Shown here: positions 1-14,950 of the stretch, piece after piece
Position numbering within the stretch: the stretch's first letter is position 1
Layout: every line of letters begins with the position of its first letter
Assembly: GCA_009760855.2 (NCBI GenBank)
Contig: WPIO01000025.1
Location: 2,281,501 to 2,345,500, forward strand
Origin: Cristatella mucedo
Lineage: Eukaryota; Bryozoa; Phylactolaemata; Cristatellidae
Reading direction: 5' to 3'
DNA length: 64,000 nucleotides
Notes under the pieces: model-generated
What the model was told of the DNA's origin: nothing
Seen by the model: the letters and a program-made list of their open reading frames with translations, nothing else
The model's database searches: none
Made by a program: the position numbers and the translations under genes

Positions 1-51
1 ACAGAGTAAGGCAATGGTGCCATTCATAACTTTGAGTATAACTAGGTTTAC

Positions 52-4517
<4,466 letters not shown>

Positions 4518-5117
4518 CTTTAGAGAGTGAAAAGCGCAACCAATTTCACAGCGATCAGTTTATGTAAGCGTTCTAGTGAACGAATGCACGTATTGGTTCT
4601 GTAATTAAAATTTCGCTTTGTTGCACTTTAAAGAAGGCTGCAAAACTGACCTTGAAAGCTTAACAAGGAATGCATCATGATGAAAATAGAATTTTAATTG
4701 AACTACTTTACAATAATTATTCAAAGAAATTCCGATCATAGAAATAATATTGATAACAACATTAAATTTGTATAGCGCCCATGGAGAACCTAATCTTCAT
4801 CTGGACACTAAAATATTCTTCAACGGATGCATGACCAAACGGTTAGTGCTAACATACAAAATCTCACAGCAAAACATGGTTCGGGCGACATGCAAATTAT
4901 CAACATGTGAATGTGGTTAGATGCAGCAGGCATAGTGTTAACACACGTAAGCACACACAGGAAAAATCACAAGGCCTCACCAAATGCTATTAAAAAGATG
5001 TTTTTAGCTTTTTAAATACTCAGTGTGTATTGGTCAAAAGTTTTTTTATTGTATCAAAGCCCTATTGCACTTCTCGATATATTTTATGCACAGGTTCTTC
5101 CAACTGAATCTGCCATG

Positions 5118-5357
5118 TTCACTAACCAAGTGCTTATGCGTGCTGACACTATGCATGCTGCCACTAACCACGTTTGCATGCTGACCCTGTGCATGTCACC
5201 CCTAACCATTTTATTCATGTTTATTTATCAAGCATGATATTACTCACCATTCATTTGCATTTCCCTTTGCTGCAAATTTAAAGCGCCCAGAGAGAGAGAG
5301 AGAGTGAGTTCTCTGAGGGCGCTTTATCAAGTGCATTATTATCGTTATTATTATTAA
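5118..5357 (+). mobile_element. L2-like 3' UTR and tail
   Basis: The family 3' UTR (GTGCTTATGCGTGCTGACAC at 5128) is followed by the tail hairpin with a small (GA)n expansion at 5288-5305, then GGGCGCTTTATCAAGTGCAT and (TTA)n. Truncated; no coding part. It directly abuts the larger element that starts near 5440. Confidence 0.85.
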
Positions 5358-5439
5358 GTGTCAAGCACGTGTGGAGTTTAAGCGCGGCCACCATCACGAA
5401 GGCGACAAGCACATACATATCCGTATAGCCTATGGAGAG

Positions 5440-7495
5440 GGCTTGCATAATCTCAAAGATTTGGAAAAAGCATACAAAAGATCAGGACTGACTGTCCATC
5501 GTCAGGCATATGAAGACTACTGTAGGTCGTACCAATCAATCCAAGCAAAGGCCAAGCCTAGCTTCTATAAAAAAAAAACATTGTTTAATCACAGATGCAC
5601 AATCCAAAAATGCTGATGTTGACGATCAACCATCTCCTCATACGCTCCCAGATTAGCTCCTTACCTAATGATCCTTGTGATGATCTAGCCAATCGCTTCT
5701 CAGAATTCTTTGTACAGAAGATAGACAGGATCATGGAGTCCATCCCTGCGATGACAACATCCCCCTACAATGCTAATCCCCGATTCCTGGCTGCACCTCA
5801 ATGTCTACATTCAAGCAGGTCACTAGTGATTTCGTCCTGATGTTCATAACCCAATCAAAGAAGACAACAAGTCCTTTGGACCCTATTCCCAGTGCCCTGC
5901 TCCTACGTTGCATGGATCTGCTGCTGCCATGCATAACTAACATCAGTATTATGTCATTAGCCTCAGGTCATTTTCCAGCACCTTTCAAAAAAGCTGTAGT
6001 CAGGCCACTTCTCAAGAAAGAGACACTAGACCAAGAGAACTTGAGCAGCTACCGCCCAGTCTCCCTTATATCTTTCCTATCAAAGACACTGGAACGAGTT
6101 GTGGCGGACCAGCTGAACTCATATATTGAAACTTTAAACCTTGCTAGTAAATTCCAGTCTGGCTTTAGAGCTAATCACTCAACTGAATCAGCATTGCTTA
6201 GGGTGTGCAACGACCTACTTGGGAATGCAGACATGGGAAGAGTGTCTCTGCTTTTTTTGCTCGATATTTCGGCAGCTTTTGATACCGTCGATCACAAAGT
6301 TCTTATAGAGTACCTCTCATCTCGCCTGGGCATCACTAGCACTGCTCTGCAATGATCCAGGTCCTATCTCAGTGGGAGATTCCAGAATAGTGACGTGAAT
6401 GGACAAAGATCATCCGAGGTACCTCTAAAATATGGGGTACCTCAGGGCTCTGTGCTAAGTTTGGTTTTTTCATGGTTTATACTCTCCCTCTTGCTGATGT
6501 GATTGCCAAGCACAATCTAGGCTTTCACTTCTCTGCAGATGACACTCGGTTTTACCTTGGCTTTAATTCCGCCTAGCCTTCGAGCACCTCGAATTCTCTC
6601 AACTCACTTTGTACGTGTATTGATGACCTCTGCACATGGATGGTAGCAAATTTTCTACAATTAAACGATGATAAAACTAACCTACTAGTTATGGGCAAAC
6701 CCAGTGTGATGCAGAAATTGGAAAGGCTTGCGTTCAAAATTGGCTCTGCAAGCATATCTCTTGTTGAATCCGCTCAAAATCTAGGTGTCATGTTCCAAAG
6801 TAACCTCTCACTAGACGACCACATCAGCTCCACAGTCACGTCTGCCTACTTTCAGCTACATAACATTGCTAAAATTTGGGCTTTTTTAGATAAGGATAAC
6901 GCGTCTAAGTTGGTCCATGCATTTGAGACATCCGTCTTGACTTCTGTAACTCACTGCATGCTGGCCTACAGGCATGTGCAATCAGGCGAGTATAGCTGGT
7001 GAAAACCTCCGAAGCTAGGCTTTTGTGTCGTGAGCGTCGCAGTTGCCTCATCACACCACTTCTCGCCGACCTGCACTGCCTACCAGTCAAGCAATGGATT
7101 GACTTCAAGGTTTCGTCGCTCACTTTTAGGTCACTTCATTCTTTGGCTCCAGCCTATCTCTCAGATCTACCCACCCACCAGGCCAAGCATTGTTCCACTC
7201 GCTTTTCGGAATCCAAGAGTATACCAATACCTCGTTCAAACCTCAAATTCTTTGGAGGCCGTGCATTTAGTTCGTATGCTCCCAAAGCCTGGAACTCCCT
7301 CCCGACTTCCGTCAGAACATCCCCTGACTTGACCACATTTAAAAAGAGCTTGACTTTAAAAAGAAGAACTTATTTAAGAAGAACGAAAAGAAGAACAAAT
7401 TTAAAAAGACCTTGACCACATTTAAAAAGAACTTGACCACATTTAAAAAGAATTAAGGGGGCTTTATCAAGTGCGTTATTATTTTATTATTATTA
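5440..7495 (+). mobile_element. L2/CR1-like retrotransposon, near-complete RT region, inactive
   Basis: This is the longest plus-strand copy. It starts in the linker between endonuclease and RT (AYKRSGLTVHRQAYEDYCRS at about 5470-5530). Next comes RT in a frame open at 5801-6355, with SSYRPVSLISFLSKTLERVV (block 1-2) and FLLDISAAFDTVDH (catalytic Asp block). A TGA at 6353 replaces a Trp present in the sister copy. The second catalytic block reads FSADDT near 6535, in another frame. The C-terminal domain is split between frames at 6640-7002 and 6999-7415. The usual 3' UTR is missing, replaced by purine-rich repeats of a TTGACCACATTTAAAAAGA unit (7332-7455). The end is GGGGGCTTTATCAAGTGC plus (TTA)n. 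Stops and frameshifts mean it cannot move itself. Confidence 0.9.
7332..7455 (+). repeat. Short degenerate tandem repeat replacing an L2 3' UTR
   Basis: Three copies of TTGACCACATTTAAAAAGA, interspersed with AAGAAGAAC-rich variants, fill the place of the element's 3' UTR and hairpin 5' half. They derive from the element's own sequence just downstream of the ORF end. Confidence 0.75.
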
Positions 7496-7869
7496 TGCAG
7501 ATTTACCAGAAAGCTGCTCGTTGCACTGGCAGCTCGGCCATGTCCCCTGTTCCTATTTCAAGCTGGGTTTTGCCGCATTACGCCAGTTAGCCCCAGATCA
7601 AGTAGAAGCCAGTAAGCTGCTTGACAGCTTTTGCAGTCGGTGCAAATGGCTACTGATTCTGCTGTGACTTGAAAGGCAGATCTGATTCGCGAACTTCAGA
7701 GTACAATTTCTTATAGGTCTAGTATCTCTCTTTGAGCTCTCTTACCCCTCAGGCTGCTCAGTAAAATCAGCTCTATAAGCCACGATATAGGCTATGAAAC
7801 TACACGATTCGTCTGACAACCAATCTTGGTAGCATTGATCGTGGTTACTAGATTGTGTAATCAGCCTCA

Positions 7870-7992
7870 GTCTGTGGTTGGCCCCATTGTAAGGTGCTCG
7901 CCTCCAACAACCAGGGTAGCAGGCTCAAGCCCGACGGCATATGTAAAGCGCCTGGAGACAGATTAAGTTTTCTTATGGTGACATTATATGAC
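7870..7992 (+). mobile_element. tRNA-derived SINE with L2-type tail, diverged copy
   Basis: The head keeps AGGTGCTCGCC and a B-box-like GGCTCAAGCCC at 7922. The body then reads GGCATATGTAAAGCGCCTGG and the tail hairpin AGATTAAGTTTTCTTA. The match to the fuller copy at 39317-39455 is clear though diverged. Confidence 0.75.
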
Positions 7993-7995
7993 TTT

Positions 7996-9944
7996 TTTGC
8001 AGATTTAACAAGATTCATTTCTACAGCAGCAAAAGGGCCTTCACGGCAATCACCGCCGCTTGAAGTAGGCAGAATAGAATCCCCCAGAGGACTGGAACCC
8101 ACGATCTATCTCGTGAAGAGGGATCACCTTACCTCATGGCAAGATCCACGGGGATAGGATTGATCACTGCAGGACTCGAATTCACGACAGAGTCGTGCGT
8201 GAAGAGCGGGTAGGGCTAAGATCCTGGGGCTATGCGTACGGACAGACATTCCCGTATCAACATTCTGACCATCGTTTAAGTTATATTTAAGTTATATTAA
8301 GTTATTACTTATGTAATATTCTCTCGTGAATAATCATGGCATATTCTATTACATTAAGTTATTTGCCTTGACAAGTCATAGCATTTCAAAGTTCAATTTA
8401 AAATCATTTAGTGCGCGTTGCAGCTACCTATGAAAAGTAGAAAATCACTTTTCCTCTTACTTACACTCATCATAGCTGTACCCTAGTAGCAGCACTATAA
8501 ACATATCATGAAGATCTCAATGTATACAAGACCCCAATGACTGAGACGCACTTAAGGAGTAACTAACCAACAAACCTAGCCAATTAAATGTATAGATGTT
8601 TCCTTTACAACTAAATTAAGATTCTAGACATATTTTTCATTCTTTGGGGCTATACAAATACATTGCTACCATTATCATTAGTAGTAGTAGTAGTAATATT
8701 ACTTGCTCACAAACTTGTACCTCCTCGCTAATGATGTATTGGTTTCCCTAAAATTCATACGGATAACGTAACACCGCTTGTCAGTAGCAACTAGTTTTTT
8801 CTTTAAACCAAAAGCAGCTACATGTTCGCACGTGATTGAGGCATGACAAGGAACACCACCATGCAAGCTGTAAAGCTACTTCTAGACCTGCAACACCTGT
8901 AAACGTGCCTCGAGTGTGAATGATGATCGAACAAGTCACTTGGATTCACCCCGAACTGTTGGGTGTCGGACTAACCTCGTTTCCGCGATGTATTGCCTAC
9001 TTTGCTCTCACTTTGAACACGGAAAGACCTTAGAATACTGCAGTGTGTACCGTTTCTCGAGTAAGCTACCTAAATCAAGGCTCGCAATTAAAGGCTGAGC
9101 GAAGAGACAGCTTAGCATGACTGCAGCTCTTAGCTCGCTCACCGCTCGACATCTGAGCAGTCTATCAAGCAGAGCCCAGTTTCGTGAGCCACCGCTGCAT
9201 AGTCGCATAGTCAGTGGTCGTGCCAAATTCCGAAATTCGTCATTCCTCCGGAGCACTGCACGCGGCCTACTGCACTATCGCATTGATAATCTCAAGAGTT
9301 TCAGCTCCTCATGAATGGCTCTATGGTCCAATAGAAGGCAAAGCGAACAAGAATCCACTCCACTGTACCTCTGGAGTTTAGCAATCCGATTAATTAACTA
9401 GCAGTTGTTGGAAATGTCGCTGCCATGACTCCATAGGCAGCTTTCTGCAATAAAATCCTATTTTTGTAGTCCGAGCGTCTACAGCCATCTAACGTTGGTT
9501 TCCTTACGTAAGGCTTCCATTAAGGCATGACAGATTGATCTCTCTTGTGGTGCTATATATTTGTTTGATAAACCTCATTCCGGAATTTTCCCCACTGATA
9601 CGTTCAGTAAATGCGGACTTAGTCCGGATACTTTCCATAGAGCCCTGTGAAAATCCATGGGGCTACTACGTAGCTTGAAAATATAGACGAAGGCTAGGCA
9701 CTGTGAAATTTCAAGCAACGTGAGAACTCGATTCCTTCTGCAGACGTGAGCAACTTATCGGCACCGACGAGTCAAAATGTATTAGCCGCGTGCAATCACG
9801 TCCGTTCTTGAAGCCATGACCGGTCTAATTAACTCTGGAGAGATCTCTGCAGTCCACTGCAGTCTCTCAGCTGCTTAACGCTCGCAAACAGTTGCCAATG
9901 TACGTTCTTTTCCCGCCCAACAGAGAACGGGCCAGAATCGTAGT
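7996..9944. other. No gene recognised
   Basis: Short open frames at 7894-8157 and 8916-9314 lack family resemblance and are crossed by other frames. An (AGT)n run sits at 8681-8696. Nothing supportable otherwise. Confidence 0.4.
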
Positions 9945-9945
9945 C

Positions 9946-10135
9946 GTCTAATTAATAATAATAGATTGGTATAGTGCCCTCAGAGAACTGGCTGTCTCCC
10001 TAGGCACTTTCCAGATGATACGAATAAACCCTTACCAAATGTTTGGTTATTACCTCCACAGGCAGCAGGCATAGTGTATGCCGGTACATGCACGCGAAAG
10101 ACAAATCACAAAGACCCACCAAATGCTGTAATAGG
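9946..10135 (-). mobile_element. L2-like 3' UTR and tail, inverted
   Basis: Read on the minus strand it ends in (ATT)n at 9950-9962, preceded by the tail hairpin (plus-strand GTGCCCTCAGAGAAC) and family 3' UTR words (CAGGCAGCAGGCATAGTGTA at about 10060). About 190 bases, strongly diverged. Confidence 0.7.
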
Positions 10136-10139
10136 GTGC

Positions 10140-10725
10140 GTAACTATTATCATAGATAAGAAAGTAAGCTTGGATGGAGGTTTAAGCCAACAATCATGGT
10201 AAACAAACCTTAGGAATAAGCAAAAGAAGCTGAAGTAGCATCTTCTCTTGACAATTTACGACTTAGCATTCAGAAGCATCTGAGGTAAGCTATCTTTGAA
10301 TGTGAGGCGGAGACTGCTAATTAATTGTCTAGAGATCACCTGAAATTGCGGACAGGTTACCGCCACTGTAGTAGTTCTGCTTAGTATGAAGAAACCAAGT
10401 CACCGTGGCAACCTGTAGCTCGAGTGAGAATTTTTCAGATTTCCGCTGATCGATTGAGACACAATGAGGGTCAATATGTAAAGAGGACGCGTTAAATTTC
10501 TTGCAACTAAATACTTTTTAAGAGTTCTTGATGCCATTGCATATGATATTTCAGCAGCCCGGTATATTAGACGACAGTTGCAGTAGTACTGCCCTGATAG
10601 ATACAGCGAGTAAATATCATCTTTAGCACTCGCTATTGCGATCACATATTCTGATCCGTAGAGGGAACAAGTGTAATTAATAGCTTTGACAGCAGCCTAC
10701 TAAATAGAAGTAACGTTTCTGGCCA
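10140..10725. other. No gene recognised
   Basis: Plain AT-rich sequence. The 81-codon minus frame at 10400-10645 has no recognisable motif. Confidence 0.4.
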
Positions 10726-10727
10726 TA

Positions 10728-10815
10728 TTCTAATAATAATAATAATAATTCACTTGATAAAGCGCCCTCAGAGAACTTAATCTCTCTCTAGGCGCTTTAC
10801 ATTTGCTGCTAAGTT
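10728..10815 (-). mobile_element. L2-like tail-only insertion, inverted
   Basis: (TAA)n followed by CACTTGATAAAGCGCCCTCA and TAATCTCTCTCTAGGCGCTT is the reverse complement of the L2 tail hairpin and its ATT tail. About 90 bases remain, an extreme 5' truncation. Confidence 0.85.
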
Positions 10816-11167
10816 CTAAACGGGCATCAATTCTTTCTCAGTATTTGTTATGTTTGCCTTCAGAGGGCACAAGCGTGCGATTCAGCACGCGTCCTAAGAG
10901 GAAACAATACAGAACCCGGCCAGACACATCTGTCTGTATTACTTACTAACCGGTCGGCGAATGGATCATTTCGTGCGCCATTAGCAAAGAGTAAGCAATA
11001 GAAAGCGGCATAAAGGCAAGGCACATTCAGTTGGAGAGCGATAGAAAACAACAAACGGAGCAAAAAAGTGAACAGCGTTTATAGTAGCTACAGTAGAAGA
11101 CGACGCATCCCGCTAGAATGACTGTCCCCTCTCATAAAGCGCAACACCGGCGGAATTTCATTCCAGC

Positions 11168-11245
11168 TTGTCTGAGGTGAACCTCGTAGTTGCCACGCTA
11201 CGCCACTTCTTGCCGAAGTGCACTGGCTCCCTGCCCCGTCAGGCA
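11168..11245 (+). mobile_element. L2-like remnant (C-terminal coding block)
   Basis: GTAGTTGCCACGCTACGCCA followed by CTTCTTGCCGAAGTGCACTG matches the block that reads LLADLHWLP in better copies. Only about 75 bases are recognisable. Confidence 0.55.
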
Positions 11246-11617
11246 GCGTGTTGCCTTTCATGTTCAGTCGCTTTGCAATGCTCTTGCCTAGCTGTTTTCA
11301 AACTGCTTCCCAATGAAGCATCGTGCACCCACTCTTCTGACTCAGTTCGCTTAGCTATTTATTTATATATGTGCCCGCTTTTCTTCGATGCTACTTGTGC
11401 TTACATGAAATAAGCAAAACACTTCAAAATTGGTGAAGACGTCGAGCTTGTAGCCGCTAAATTTCTCGTGTAAAAATCAAAGTATAAACCAGTCTCCGTG
11501 GTTGCTGACCTTCCTCCAGCGTATACGGCGTAATTACAAAATTAAAAAATATGATTCATTTGCATAGCACTCCGACAAAATTTTGATTTCACTTCATCCA
11601 CTTTACATATGTTGCAG

Positions 11618-11690
11618 AGCTCCGGCCGATGACCTTGATCGCTAGAGGCGAGCACCTAAGCCACGGTCCAGCTGGCTCCGGCACCATAGC
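11618..11690 (-). mobile_element. tRNA-like SINE head, inverted remnant
   Basis: On the minus strand it reads CCAGCTGGACCGTGGCTTAG then GTGCTCGCC, matching the A-box part of the SINE seen at 39317. The B-box half is degraded (AAGGTCATCGGCCGGAG) and no tail is visible. Confidence 0.5.
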
Positions 11691-11699
11691 AAGAACCAA

Positions 11700-13900
11700 A
11701 GTAGAATATAGCCTTTTTTCGACACGGACGCTTAGACCATAGCTATCCAACATGGGAAGTGGATAGCTTAGTCGCGAGCCCCTTCAGACAGTTGAGGGTG
11801 ATAGACAAATACCCGTATAAAAGGCATCCGGTCAAGGGAGCACCCAAAAGACAAACGTTCTCTGACAGGTCAAGTTCGCGGCTTAAAGTGGTGCGTGCAA
11901 ATGCCTGGCTTGGAAGTCCCGGTCTCTTTTTAAGGTGGGCGGGCTATGACCTATTGCATAACTCGCCTGCTAGATGTCGGAGTCGGCCTATAAGAATGAC
12001 TGGAGTGGGTACGGAGACAGCTCACCCGGTGTGCGGGCCGACGCGTCAGGGATTCTGTGGCCAGCGGAGCTGCGGCGGCGCACCGTCGAAGCATCGGGGC
12101 AATGCATCTTTGTCTGAGCAAAATACCGCTGTTTTCGTCAGCATTGTCAGTCTCACTTCAAAGTGGAACTAGCATCCTAGCCAATCTTCACGCAAGCGAC
12201 CGCAAGCTGCCCCTTGGCGTCGCCGTCCGACGCATGCGGGAGGATGCAGAAGCAGCTCGTGCACCGGAGCCATCTTCCCGGAAGCGTGGCCTACACCCAT
12301 AATTGCTCAAGAGCTCCGCGGGTGCGCCGGGTAGCTGTTAGCAGTGCATCGTATTTACTGCGCCACGATGTTATTCGCACAGTCTTCCCTCGCTTGCTCG
12401 CTTGCTCGCTTGCTCGCTTGCTCGCTTGCTCGCTTGCTCGCTTGCTCGCTTGCTCGCTTGCTCGCTTGCTCGCTTGCTCGCTTGCTCGCTTGCTCGCTTG
12501 CTCGCTTGCTCGCTTGCTCGCTTGCTCGCTTGCTCGCTTGCTCGCTTGCTCGCTTGCTCGCTTGCTCGCTTGCTCGCTTGCTCTCTTGCTCGCTTGCTCT
12601 CTTGCTCTCTTTTCGCTACAGACGCCGAGAAATGGTCAAAATGTGCTGGAACGCTCAAGCCATCGCGCGCCCCTCCCCCGATTGATTACTCGACAGAAGC
12701 GACAATTTTCGAGTTATTTCGCCAGCTCGCTAGCTGCCGACCGCACTCGCGAGCGGCGGAAGCCGTCGCTTGCAGAAGCTCGGCTAGCAGTCGGCATCAA
12801 GCGTTTTCTAAATTAAACCAATACAAGAGGTCTTCTACTTACATCTCATGCTATTGCAGCTTTATAATTTGCACTCGGTCCGATGACGACCTAATGAGCA
12901 AGTAAATCGACATGTCGCGAGCTCCACATCGGCGCCTGCCTAATCTTGCCCCTGCCTCGCAGCGGAAGCCGTCACTCTCGCAAACAAGAACAGCTCGCTC
13001 TGCACTCAGCCCACTCCATCGTGCGGTCGGTGGCGCCGAGTCGGTGATGCTGCCGTGTGCCTAAATCTATACTGTGAGCGTCACTGGCTGCCTCGGCGCA
13101 TACTCACGGGCAACAGCAATATATGTAAGCCAAAAAGACGTCAAAAATCGTCTGGGTGGTCTGGTGAGTCGCAAATTAAAAGTAGAACCTCTCGAAGTGG
13201 CGGCTGAATTAGGGCCGATGGCGAGTGGTCCCTGATCTGCAAATGCGGAGGCGCGCGCGTTCCGTGCTCTCGCGACGGGAGCGTTGCGCTCGGCCGCCGC
13301 GCGGCTCTCTCAGCGTCCAATCCACGGCTGAAACTATCGCGACTGCAGCAATACTCATCAGATGCCATACCGTCCGACGCCGAAAGCGTGTCGCCAGAAA
13401 CTGTGGCGCCCGTCGATATTCGCACCAACTGGCAAGGAGACGACCTGATTTGCCATTGGCAAAGAGTAGCCCGCAAAACAGCGGCGGCTTGCCGATTCGT
13501 CAAGTCGGCTGTCAGGGTACCTCCACAGCTTCCTACAGAGGTGACGTCACGAAGCTGCTACGTTGGTGTGATGCGGGAACGTGGTGTCGTTCTTCGAAAG
13601 CGTTCAAGTTTCCTCAACAATGCGTAAGGCGATCTATTACCCCATCACTAGTTACAAAAGAAACTGTCGCGGTATGTTGATTAAAACACCGTTGTGGAAC
13701 CAGAGATTATTTGCTAAAAAATTACTCATAAACGGAATTTTTATTTTTCTCGGGCTCTCCAAAGGGCAAGCGTGATTAAAATGCAATCTGGTTGTTTTAA
13801 TTTTTTGACATAAGACCCAAACGACGTTTACAGAATAAATTTGAAAGACATTCTCTGCCGGAAGTAGTTCTTCAACCTCGCTAACATGGGCTTCGACTAA
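11700..13900. other. CG-rich stretch, no gene recognised
   Basis: Apart from the octamer minisatellite this region is visibly richer in CG dinucleotides than its surroundings, especially 12.0-12.35 and 12.9-13.6 kb. That inflates open frames on both strands (for example 11759-12172 and 13225-13680). None shows a known motif. A phrase GCGGAAGCCGTC occurs at 12758 and 12961. A CpG-island-like function is possible but unproven. Confidence 0.35.
12390..12612 (+). repeat. Octamer minisatellite (CTCGCTTG)n
   Basis: About 27 near-perfect copies of an 8-base unit; the last few are CTCTCTTG variants. Because 8 is not a multiple of 3, all three plus frames read the same 8-residue period (LLACSLAR) and the minus strand reads SKRASEQA. 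The long open frames across it are therefore a repeat effect, not a gene. Confidence 0.95.
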
Positions 13901-14030
13901 AAAAGGGCCTACATGGGGCGTCTCTCCGGCGGTGAGCTTCTTAGTTAGCCACTATGAGGTCATAAACCTGCACCGAGTCACTGTACTCGAAACCGTGGCA
14001 ACAGAGCAGAATGCATGAAATAATGACACA

Positions 14031-14105
14031 CTTGGGTGCAAGGTGCTCGCTCTTCATGGCCAAGGTTGTGGGCTCGTGTCCTATACTGGGCGATCCTTCG
14101 GTGCC
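14031..14105 (+). mobile_element. tRNA-like SINE head remnant
   Basis: GTGCAAGGTGCTCGCTCTTC then AAGGTTGTGGGCTCGTGTCC resembles the A-box to B-box part of the local SINE. The tail is not recognisable. Confidence 0.4.
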
Positions 14106-14529
14106 TACTGCAAGTGTAGGCGATAGCCGTTAAGGCTCATATGCAGTTTTTTAAATGAAGCTGCTGAATCAGCTGGCCTTTTTTATGTCGCGTTCCGTGC
14201 AGTCACCTTCCAGTCTGATAGGAACAGCATGGTGCACATACGCGAACCATGGCCTCCGCCAAACACCATGGAGGCTCAGCTTGGGCGACTGCCTCCTATC
14301 CCAGGCTAGTCTTGCTGTATTTACATGCCATACTCAGCAATACAAACGTTTTGGCCTACCACCGTCTGTTATAATCCAACCGGAAGTTCTGAACGTCTTT
14401 CTTAAGCTATTTTATGTAGGTTTAAAGCGCAGGGATGACTATAAAAGCCATAGCCGTTGGAAGGACCGAATTGTTTGCAGCTCATTGGCGCGACCTCCAA
14501 TAACTCATAATTTATACAGGCAAATGTTG

Positions 14530-14860
14530 GACATAATTTATACAGTTAGAGCTTGCCTAGATTATGAAACGAGAGCCAAGCTGTTCTGAGCGCTCGTAAC
14601 ATCCCTACCAGATATGTTTGGCTCGTTACTCGTGGGGTCATCCTGTGTGTGCAATAAGACGCCTAAAGTTTCTAAAAAGAACTCGGCAGCTAGGCTTTCC
14701 TCCCCTTGCCTCCCCATTATTCTGACTATGGTCGATTACGTGTGCCCCTAAATAACTTAAAATTGCTTGAGACTGGGCCTTAAGTTACTATGCTTCCAAA
14801 CCTTAGAGCGCACTGCCAACTGACTTCACATCATTTTCCGACTGATAGCACCTAACGAGG
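14530..14860 (+). mobile_element. L2-like remnant, strongly diverged
   Basis: Words of the C-terminal coding region can be followed in order: AGCTTGCCTAGATTATGA (for GCCTGTTTAGATAAGGATA), GAACTCGGCAGCTAGGCTTT near 14680, and ACTATGCTTCCAAACCTTAG near 14790. No open frame persists. Confidence 0.5.
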
Positions 14861-14950
14861 TTTGAAACCTACTTCTTTTATTTACCCTTTTCTCTGCTCA
14901 AGCTCAGTGTCTTTCTATGCGGTTGCATACGAAACTGCTCACTTAAAACC

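Noticed and set aside
12214-12905. Frames of 200, 167 and 113 codons with LLACSLAR repeats
   Set aside because: Created by the octamer minisatellite, open in every forward frame.
14155-14589. 144-codon plus frame
   Set aside because: It runs into an L2-like remnant at about 14530 and shows no motif of its own.
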